Positions 6,659-12,240 of a DNA stretch of 17,289 nucleotides are shown here, piece by piece. The first letter of the stretch is position 1. Every line of letters starts with the position of its first letter. Source of the DNA: Lysobacteraceae bacterium. Lineage in GTDB: Bacteria; Pseudomonadota; Gammaproteobacteria; DSM-19610. The notes under the pieces are model-generated. The model was not told the DNA's origin and searched no databases. It saw only the letters and a list, made by a program, of their open reading frames with translations. The stretch lies in assembly GCA_020201295.1 (NCBI GenBank), contig JAIVHA010000146.1, forward strand, positions 1 through 17,289, in the 5' to 3' direction. Both the position numbers and the translations under genes were made by a program.

Positions 6659-6740
6659 CGCCAAACCGGCCAACCTGGCTCCCGGGCGATCACCAGGATG
6701 CCCAGGCGCCAATGCCGAACAAGAAATGCCCGCTTTCTGT

Positions 6741-7358
6741 CTACTGCGAGCGAGCCCGGACAAACAAGGTCATGGCCCGCGCCTTCACCATCCTGCGACT
6801 GCTCACGAGCGCGGCAAGTCCGATACCCAGCAACCACCAGGTGGTGGGTTCCGGGACAGCGGCCAGAAAGCCACGTATCTCACCCGCCCCGTACATAGTT
6901 GTATGGATATTGAAGTAGGCACGCCCGCCATCGATGCCAGTCGCAAGCGCGGTCTCCGCATCGAGCAAGGTCCCTCCGTTGTTGTTCACGAAGGATGAGT
7001 TGAAACTGGATGCCAGGGTCAAGTCGAGCAGGACCGAATACGAACCACTGGTAACGCCCAGGGGAAAACCGGTGAATGACGGCGTGGTGGTTGCCACCCC
7101 TGCATTCCCGGGGGGATCGATACAGCAGTGAATATGCGCAACCGTGGTGGTACCGATCAAATCCGAAAAGATCACTTCTATACCCAGCGTGTGCAAGTCT
7201 GAATCGTAGGTGACCGATGCGGTACCGATTCCCGGCGAGGCATTCGATGGGTTTTCAGCGAGACCGGTCAAGGTTGCCGTGTAGACGATAGGCAACGCCT
7301 GTGCAGCGCCCGCACCGAGCAACAGCACGATCATAATGAGTCGAAAAATCGATTTCAT
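6741..7358 (-). CDS. CHRD-domain protein with PEP-CTERM sorting signal
   Basis: A 205-residue exported protein. Residues 1-21 are a Sec signal peptide ending in AQA. The mature part (about 24-166) is a CHRD domain, recognisable from AHIHC (75-79) and the terminal YFNIHTTMYGAGEIRGFL. Residues 168-190 are a PEP-CTERM tripartite signal: VPEP, hydrophobic helix WWLLGIGLAALV, then SSRR. This tail is recognised by exosortase (EpsH/XrtA), which delivers proteins to the exopolysaccharide-rich surface. About 15 residues follow the arginines, a slightly long tail. CHRD function is uncertain outside chordin. AGGAGC six bases upstream supports the start. No exosortase gene is in the window. A sigma-54 promoter upstream fits known RpoN/PrsR control of PEP-CTERM genes. 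Confidence 0.88.
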   Translation of the reverse strand: MKSIFRLIMIVLLLGAGAAQALPIVYTATLTGLAENPSNASPGIGTASVTYDSDLHTLGIEVIFSDLIGTTTVAHIHCCIDPPGNAGVATTTPSFTGFPLGVTSGSYSVLLDLTLASSFNSSFVNNNGGTLLDAETALATGIDGGRAYFNIHTTMYGAGEIRGFLAAVPEPTTWWLLGIGLAALVSSRRMVKARAMTLFVRARSQ

Positions 7359-7422
7359 GATTCGCTCCTGGAAACACTGACTGGAAGAGGGAGGAAAAGC
7401 GGGGATACCCGTTCAATCTAGC

Positions 7423-7438
7423 AGCAATACCTGTGCCA
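7423..7438 (-). promoter_or_regulatory. Sigma-54 (-24/-12) promoter of the PEP-CTERM gene
   Basis: Read on the minus strand, TGGCAC-AGGTA-TTGCT matches the RpoN consensus TGGCAC-N5-TTGCW at every conserved position. It would start transcription near 7412, leaving a leader of about 55 bases before the ATG at 7358. A small dyad, GTGCA-N5-TGCAC (7444-7458), lies just upstream, but it is closer than a usual enhancer site. Confidence 0.78.
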
Positions 7439-7742
7439 CGGGTGTGCAGTTGATGCACTGCTCTGTATTGCATAGGCATTTATTCATTACACTCTGACGG
7501 TGGCGCGGCAACTGTAAAAAACCTGGAATCAGTCCCCCAAGTCTTCCCTTCCCAGCGGCGGATCGATTTCGCGGACCGTCCATATCACCCCAGCCGGAAT
7601 CCATGTTGCTGATTCCTGTTGATTTCAGCACTCGCCCTGCACTGGCCACGCCGGGGCAGTGGCCAGTGACTAGCGGCTGATGGGAAGATTCACCGCTGTG
7701 GCCAGCGTCGGCCATGCAAGCATCCGCGGAGGAAACAGGAAG
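7439..7742. other. Intergenic region upstream of the PEP-CTERM gene and the broken oxidoreductase
   Basis: No gene is supported here. It should hold any activator sites for the sigma-54 promoter at 7423-7438. A perfect 10-bp inverted repeat, CACTGGCCAC with GTGGCCAGTG (7640-7668, 9-base loop), lies in front of the oxidoreductase remnant. GGAGG (7728-7732) and AGGA (7737-7740) serve the start at 7743. Confidence 0.4.
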
Positions 7743-8054
7743 ATGAAACCACGCGACCTGGTGATCCTCGGCGGTAGCCCCGGCGGCCTGGTGGTAGCCA
7801 GCGTCGCAGCCCAGCTCGGCCTGCGCGTCACCCTGGTCGAGAAATCGGAACAGCTCGGCGGCGAGCTGGTGCATGAAATCGTGCTGGCCATGCAGACCGG
7901 CGCGAAGATCAGGGACCTGTCCGCCGCCATACACGCCTATCCCACCCTGGCGCAGATTCACCGTCGCGCCGCGAACACCGCCTATGCCCACAAGCTGTTC
8001 AGCCCGGGCACCCGCACCCTGGTCAAATGGCTGCATCGGCTGTGGCCCTCGTGA
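7743..8054 (+). pseudogene. Internally deleted FAD-dependent pyridine nucleotide-disulfide oxidoreductase
   Basis: A 103-residue open frame that joins the two ends of a much longer enzyme. Residues 1-40 are the FAD-binding beta-alpha-beta of the mercuric reductase/dihydrolipoyl dehydrogenase family (LVILGGSPGGLVVAS, then VTLVEKSEQLGG). Residues 41-103 are the C-terminal dimerisation end (GELVHEIVLAMQTG, IHAYPTLAQIHRRAAN, LFSPGTRTLVKWLHRLW). The redox-active Cys pair, NAD domain and most of the FAD domain, several hundred residues, are missing. The joint lies near 7858-7865, where both parental segments probably had a Gly-rich stretch. The reading frame is preserved, so a small protein could be made, but it cannot be an active reductase. 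Its TGA overlaps a GTG start of the next frame. Confidence 0.8.
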
Positions 8055-8539
8055 CGCAGTACTCCGCGGCCATCGAACCGGCCCACTACGAGGCCTGGTA
8101 CCACAGCCCGCGCGGACGCTGGATCGCCGGGCGGGAATTCGCCCTGCTGCAGGCGCTGCTGCCCGCGCACGCGGGTGACCGCCTGCTGGACGTGGGCTGC
8201 GGCACCGGCCATTTCAGTCGACGGTTCCAGGCCAGCGGCCTGCACGTCACCGGACTGGACCCGGACCCCGCCATGCTGGCCTTCGCCCGTGCCCAGCCGG
8301 GCGTGGTGCGCTACCTGCAGGGACGCAGCGAGCGGTTGCCCTTTGCCGACGGGGAATTCGATTATGCCGGCGCCATCACCAGCCTGTGTTTCGTGGCGGA
8401 TCCGGTAAGGGCACTGGCTGAGCTGTGGCGGGTCAGTCGGCATGGCGTGGTGCTTGGGCTGTTGAACGCGCCCGGGCGATGTCCTGCAGGGTCGGCCATT
8501 CCGCCAGTCCCGGGTCGTCGAAGGCACCGCCGCAGTTGA
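8051..8539 (+). pseudogene. Class I SAM-dependent methyltransferase, 3'-truncated
   Basis: A UbiE/Methyltransf_11-type methyltransferase. With the GTG start at 8051, motif I is LLDVGCGTG (45-53), the acidic SAM-ribose residue is D70 (GLDPD) and the post-II region is LPFADGEFDYAGAI. The family-like sequence stops at GVVLGLLN (residue 139, about 8467). The last 23 residues are low-complexity, Pro/Arg-rich and unlike any methyltransferase end, and they read antisense through the next gene's 3' end. The usual C-terminal part is missing, so it is probably non-functional. The GTG at 8051 overlaps the upstream TGA as GTGA, the classical sign of translational coupling. An ATG at 8027 is an alternative start. 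Substrate unknown. Confidence 0.65.
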
Positions 8540-8984
8540 GCTGGCGCACCTGTGGCTGGCGCTCGGAGTGCAGGCGGAACAGGTAGACCTGCATGTGCCG
8601 GCTCACGCCGCCATCGGATTTCCCAAACAGCATCGAGCCCCCCATGCGCACGGCCGCCAGCTGCACCGGCTGCGTCATCACCACCTGGTCGGTGCGTGTG
8701 GATACCCGGATGATTTCGAAGCGATCCGGCCGAACCTGCTGTACCGTTTCCCGCAGCGGGTTGATCTCCAGCTGGCAGTGGGGCTTGAACTCGTTGATCG
8801 CCGTCACGATCGTGCCGTCCTGGAAAAATATCCGGGTACGCTCGCTGGGGAAACTCACCTCCTGGTGCAATTCGAAGCTGCCGGTCTGGATGGGCACATA
8901 GGCGTTGGTGGCGGCGTCCCGTATGGTCAGGGACGTGCAGGCCTGCAGCGGGAACAGGAGGCACAACAGAAGAAGTCGGTTCAT
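8433..8984 (-). CDS. Putative lipoprotein of unknown function
   Basis: A 183-residue protein with a lipoprotein signal peptide: MNRLLLLCLLFPLQAC, lipobox LQAC with C16 as the lipidated residue. The mature part is beta-rich with a conserved-looking core (FFQDGTIVTAINEFKPHCQLEI; MQVYLFRLHSERQPQVRQLNCGGAFDDP). C16 aside, two cysteines (in HCQ and NCGG) may form a disulfide. Function is not recognised. AGGAGA lies about 11 bases upstream of the start. Its final 107 bases overlap the convergent methyltransferase remnant, and its last 12 or so residues (ARSTAQAPRHAD) come from the methyltransferase side of the apparent junction near 8468. The natural end of the gene may therefore have been replaced. 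Confidence 0.8.
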   Translation of the reverse strand: MNRLLLLCLLFPLQACTSLTIRDAATNAYVPIQTGSFELHQEVSFPSERTRIFFQDGTIVTAINEFKPHCQLEINPLRETVQQVRPDRFEIIRVSTRTDQVVMTQPVQLAAVRMGGSMLFGKSDGGVSRHMQVYLFRLHSERQPQVRQLNCGGAFDDPGLAEWPTLQDIARARSTAQAPRHAD

Positions 8985-9038
8985 GGTCGTAGGGTCTCCT
9001 GACGGATATCGGAGCCTGATAGAGCTGGTTCAGGCACT

Positions 9039-9103
9039 GTAGGAGCGACGCAAGTCGCGATTCCTGGCAAAATTTCCGCAATCGCGACTTGCGTCGCTCC
9101 TAC
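9039..9103. repeat. REPIN, GACGCAAGTCGC subtype
   Basis: A perfect 24-bp inverted repeat with a 17-base spacer: GTAGGAGCGACGCAAGTC... at 9039-9062 and its mirror ending ...GCGTCGCTCCTAC at 9080-9103. It shares the GTAGGAGCG head with the other REPs here, but its hairpin stem is different (GCGAC/GTCGC). It lies in the intergenic space between the divergent lipoprotein and hydroxylase genes. Confidence 0.9.
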
Positions 9104-9155
9104 TATGATCCACTGCACTCCATACCATCCAGTGACACAGGATAAAAATTGATCA

Positions 9156-9204
9156 TTGACAATCCCGGGGCGGGTGACTAGCATATTCAATTCTTCAATT
9201 GAAT
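9156..9204 (+). promoter_or_regulatory. Promoter with abutting ATTCAA-N8-TTGAAT operator for the hydroxylase/VTT-rhodanese operon
   Basis: TTGACA (9156-9161), a 17-base spacer, then TAGCAT (9179-9184) form a sigma-70 promoter. The next base begins a perfect 20-bp dyad (9185-9204): ATTCAATT, a four-base centre, AATTGAAT. It would cover the transcription start, a repressor position. The outer half-sites and spacing equal those at the ArsR-rhodanese gene (6633-6652), so that regulator is the natural candidate to bind here. Confidence 0.7.
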
Positions 9205-9240
9205 AACTGATTTACTAGGCGCGCACGCGAGGTAATGCCC

Positions 9241-10086
9241 ATGGAAGCCTTCCTGATGACCTACGAGGTGCCCATCCGCCTGGGCTTCTTCTTCGGCATC
9301 TTCCTGATCATGGCGGCGTGGGAAATGGCGGCGCCGCGCCGCGTGTTGCAGCATTCCAAATGGGTGCGCTGGGGCAACAATCTGGGCCTGGTGTTCCTCA
9401 ACAGTTTCGTGTTGCGGGTGCTCGCCCCCACCGCCGCCGTCGGCATGGCCCTGTTCGCCAACGAGCAGGGCTGGGGACTGTTCAATTACCTCGACGTGCC
9501 CTTCTGGCTGGCGGTGCTGGCCTCGGTGCTGATCCTGGATTTCTTCATCTGGCTGCAGCACGTCATGGTGCATGCCATCCCCCTGCTGTGGCGCCTGCAC
9601 CGGGTGCATCATGCCGACCTGGATTTCGACGTCACCACCGGGGCGCGCTTCCATACCCTGGAGATCCTGCTGTCCATGGGCATCAAGTTCGCCGTCATCC
9701 TGCTGCTGGGCCCGCCGCTGGTGGCGGTGGTGATCTTCGAGGTGCTGCTCGACGCCACCGCCATGTTCAACCACAGCAATGTGCGCATGCCCCTGGGCCT
9801 GGACCGGGTGCTGCGCTGGTTCGTGGTCACGCCGGACATGCACCGCGTGCACCATTCCACCGAGGACGACGAGACCAACAGCAACTTCGGCTTCAACCTG
9901 CCCTGGTGGGACCGGCTGTTCGGCACCTACCGCGACCAGCCGCGCGCCGGCCACGAGGGCATGGACATCGGCATCCGTTCCTTCCGCGAGGACAAGTGGT
10001 GTTCCTGGCTGCCGGGCATGCTGACCATCCCCTTCGTGGGCAAGATCAGCGACTACGCCATCAATCGCCGGCGCTGGGAGGACTGA
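9241..10086 (+). CDS. Fatty acid hydroxylase/sterol desaturase superfamily membrane protein
   Basis: A 281-residue integral membrane di-iron oxygenase-family protein (PF04116-like). Hydrophobic helices flank three histidine clusters expected to bind two irons: HVMVH (107-111), HRVHH (120-124) and HRVHH (201-205), plus H178 in NHSN. Such enzymes hydroxylate or desaturate lipids; the substrate cannot be deduced. GAGG (9229-9232) is eight bases before ATG 9241, so this start is preferred over ATG 9235, which is only two bases away. The stop is one base before the next gene's ATG, so the two are translationally coupled. It is first in a probable two-gene operon behind the dyad-controlled promoter, which suggests regulation by the ArsR-rhodanese protein. 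Confidence 0.9.
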   Translation: MEAFLMTYEVPIRLGFFFGIFLIMAAWEMAAPRRVLQHSKWVRWGNNLGLVFLNSFVLRVLAPTAAVGMALFANEQGWGLFNYLDVPFWLAVLASVLILDFFIWLQHVMVHAIPLLWRLHRVHHADLDFDVTTGARFHTLEILLSMGIKFAVILLLGPPLVAVVIFEVLLDATAMFNHSNVRMPLGLDRVLRWFVVTPDMHRVHHSTEDDETNSNFGFNLPWWDRLFGTYRDQPRAGHEGMDIGIRSFREDKWCSWLPGMLTIPFVGKISDYAINRRRWED

Positions 10087-10087
10087 G

Positions 10088-11059
10088 ATGCAACGCAATG
10101 CCATACGGATATTGCTGGTGCTGGTGCTGCTGATCGGCGTCACGCTCGCGCTGCTGTACCGTGACCGGCTCGATGTCGCCGCGCTGGAGCAATGGGTGCA
10201 ATCCGCCGGCCTGGCCGCGCCCCTGCTGTTCATGCTGATCTATGCCGTCGGCGCGGTGTTCTTCCTGCCCGGCTCGGTGCTCACCCTGGCCGGCGGCGCC
10301 CTGTTCGGGCCGGTGCTGGGCACCTTCTACAACCTCACCGGCGCCACCCTGGGCGCCCTGCTCGCTTTCCTGGTGGCGCGCTACCTGGCCTCGGACTGGG
10401 TGGCGCAGCGGGCCGGTGGTCGCCTGAAACAGCTGATCGCGGGCGTGGAAGAGGAAGGCTGGCGCTTCGTGGCCTTCACACGCCTGGTGCCCCTGTTCCC
10501 CTTCAACCTGCTCAACTACGCCCTCGGCCTGACCCGCATCCGCCTGTGGCACTACCTGCTCGCCACCTACGTGTGCATGCTGCCCGGTGCCTTCGCCTAC
10601 ACCTACCTGGGCTACGCGGGACGTGAAGCCATCGCCGGTGGCGAGGGCCTGATCCAGAAGGGCCTGCTGGCGCTGGCACTGCTGGCCACCGTGGCTTTCC
10701 TGCCGCGCCTGGTGAACCGCTGGCGCAAGCCGCCCATGGTGGACGTCCCGGAACTCAAGCAGCGCCTGGACGCAGGCACTGACGTGCTGGTGCTGGACGT
10801 GCGCACGCCGGAGGATTTCAGCGGTGAGCAGGGTCACATCCCCGGCGCCCTGAACATCCCGCTGCCGGAATTGCCGGCGCGAATAATGGAATTGAACGAC
10901 CGCCCGCAACGTCCCATTGTCACCATCTGCCGTACCGACCGCATGTCCAGCCAGGCGGCGCGCCTGCTGGCACAACAGGGTTTCACCGACGTGCGCGTGG
11001 CGCGCATGGGCATGACCGACTGGAACCGGAACGGGTTTCCGGTGGAATACAGAAGGTAG
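10088..11059 (+). CDS. VTT (TVP38/TMEM64, SNARE-associated) membrane protein fused to a rhodanese domain
   Basis: A 323-residue fusion. The N-terminal helix (8-24) and residues to about 215 form a VTT/DedA-like membrane domain with FFLPGSVLTLAGGALFG and the re-entrant-type motif FTRLVPLFPFNLLNYALGL. VTT proteins are implicated in lipid scrambling or small-molecule transport. Residues 220-323 are a rhodanese domain (LVLDVRTPEDFSGEQGHIPGALNIP) with catalytic C281 in CRTDRMSS, probably cytoplasmic. GGGAGG six bases upstream supports the ATG. The upstream stop is one base away, so the gene is coupled to the hydroxylase. The TAG stop lies inside a REPIN. The pairing with an upstream dyad and a distant ArsR-rhodanese regulator suggests a sulfur-linked membrane function, unproven. 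Confidence 0.92.
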   Translation: MQRNAIRILLVLVLLIGVTLALLYRDRLDVAALEQWVQSAGLAAPLLFMLIYAVGAVFFLPGSVLTLAGGALFGPVLGTFYNLTGATLGALLAFLVARYLASDWVAQRAGGRLKQLIAGVEEEGWRFVAFTRLVPLFPFNLLNYALGLTRIRLWHYLLATYVCMLPGAFAYTYLGYAGREAIAGGEGLIQKGLLALALLATVAFLPRLVNRWRKPPMVDVPELKQRLDAGTDVLVLDVRTPEDFSGEQGHIPGALNIPLPELPARIMELNDRPQRPIVTICRTDRMSSQAARLLAQQGFTDVRVARMGMTDWNRNGFPVEYRR

Positions 11060-11117
11060 GAGCGGGCTCTGCCCGCGAACAGCCAACATCCGGTTCGCGG
11101 CCGAAGGCCGCTCCTAC
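11056..11117. repeat. REPIN overlapping the end of the VTT-rhodanese gene
   Basis: Inverted REPs GTAGGAGCGGGC...GCCCGCGAA (11056-11079) and TTCGCGGCC...GGCCGCTCCTAC (11094-11117). The two halves carry different stems (GCGGGC with GCCCGC; GCGGCC with GGCCGC), as in the 89-bp array. Bases 11057-11059 are the stop codon of the upstream gene. The flank AGGGTGT after 11117 is shared with the REPIN at 12131. Confidence 0.9.
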
Positions 11118-11151
11118 AGGGTGTATGCCACTCCCGCAAGCAGGCGCACAG

Positions 11152-11176
11152 CATCATTGCAAGCGAAGCAATGACG
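11152..11176. repeat. Small ATCATTGC/GCAATGA palindrome
   Basis: TCATTGC (11154-11160) pairs with GCAATGA (11168-11174) around AAGCGAA. The sequence is a compact version of the CGTCATTGCGAG-GCGAAGC motif inside the 146-bp element at 958-1103, so it is probably a related dispersed repeat. It lies just upstream of the hydrolase gene. Confidence 0.6.
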
Positions 11177-11208
11177 TTTACTTTTAAACACATCTACAAG
11201 GAATGACT

Positions 11209-12114
11209 ATGCAGACACAGAAACGACTCACCCTCGCGCTCACCCTGCTCCTGCTGGTCCTTGCACACCTCACCGCCCACGCCGAAGACGCACAGCTCCA
11301 GCATCAGGGCCTGACCCTCAATGCCCACTGGCAACCGGTCGGCGACGATTGGCAATCCCAACCCGTGATCCTCATCACCCACGGCACCCTGGCCCATGGC
11401 CGCATGGAGATCACCGCGGCCTTGCAGAACCTGCTCGGGGATGCCGGGCTGAGTTCCCTGTCCATCAACCTCTCGCTTGGCCAGGACCAGCGCGAAGGCA
11501 TGTACGACTGCGAGACCGTGCACCGTCACCAGCACACGGATTCCCTGGACGAGATCGGCCTCTGGCTGCATTGGTTGCAGGAACAGGGTGCGCAGGACGT
11601 GGTACTGCTGGGCCATTCCCGCGGCGCCAACCAGACCGCCTGGTTCGCGGCAGAGCGGGATGCGGACCTGATCCAGAAGGTCGTGCTGATCGCACCCCAG
11701 ACCTGGGATGCGGAATACGCCGCCCGCAGCTATGAGAAAAGCTACGGCGTACCGCTGGAGGAACTGCTGGAGGAGGCCCGAGCGCGGGTCAAGGCCGGCA
11801 AGGGTGACACGGAACTCAAGACCCAGGGCTTCATCTACTGCCCCCAGGCCACGGCGACGGCGGAGGCCGTGCTGTCCTACTACGAACCGGACAGCCGCTT
11901 CGACACCCCCACCCTGCTGCCCGGGATCAACAAGCCGGTGCTGGTGATCGCAGGCTCCGAGGACGATGTGGTGCCGGGCCTGCCGGAACGGCTGGCGTCC
12001 CTGGCGGACAAGGGTGATATCGAGCTAACCATGATCGACGGCGCGGATCACTTCTTCCGTGATTTTTTCGCCGATGACATGGTGGAGGCAATCCGGGTGT
12101 TTGTAGCCGAATGA
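11209..12114 (+). CDS. Exported alpha/beta hydrolase
   Basis: A 301-residue alpha/beta-hydrolase-fold protein with an N-terminal Sec signal peptide (MQTQKRLTLALTLLLLVLAHLTAHA, cleavage after AHA), so it acts in the periplasm or outside. ITHGTLAHGR forms the oxyanion region. S137 in GHSRGAN is the nucleophile, D252 or D253 in AGSEDDVVP is the acid, and H281 in DGADHFF is the base, so the triad is complete. The substrate is unknown (esterase- or serine-peptidase-like). The start at 11209 is preferred because AAGGA (11198-11202) is six bases upstream; ATG 11203 touches the ribosome site. It is separated from the VTT-rhodanese gene by a REPIN and a small palindrome and is probably transcribed alone. 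Confidence 0.87.
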   Translation: MQTQKRLTLALTLLLLVLAHLTAHAEDAQLQHQGLTLNAHWQPVGDDWQSQPVILITHGTLAHGRMEITAALQNLLGDAGLSSLSINLSLGQDQREGMYDCETVHRHQHTDSLDEIGLWLHWLQEQGAQDVVLLGHSRGANQTAWFAAERDADLIQKVVLIAPQTWDAEYAARSYEKSYGVPLEELLEEARARVKAGKGDTELKTQGFIYCPQATATAEAVLSYYEPDSRFDTPTLLPGINKPVLVIAGSEDDVVPGLPERLASLADKGDIELTMIDGADHFFRDFFADDMVEAIRVFVAE

Positions 12115-12124
12115 ACGTCTGTTC

Positions 12125-12201
12125 CACCCTGTAGGAGCGGCCTTCAGCCGCGAACCGGATGTGGTGCACCGTTCGCGGCCGAAGGCCGCTCCTACAGGGT
12201 G
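12125..12201. repeat. REPIN between hydrolase and prfC
   Basis: Inverted REPs GTAGGAGCGGCC...GCCGCGAA (12131-12154) and TTCGCGGCC...GGCCGCTCCTAC (12172-12195). The symmetry extends outward by CACCCT and AGGGTG. The left hairpin has one substitution (CTTCAGCC instead of CTTCGGCC). It sits between two convergent genes, where it could stabilise both 3' ends. Confidence 0.9.
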
Positions 12202-12240
12202 TGCGCCATGCCCAGGGGACGGGATCCGCCCCCTCTCCGT

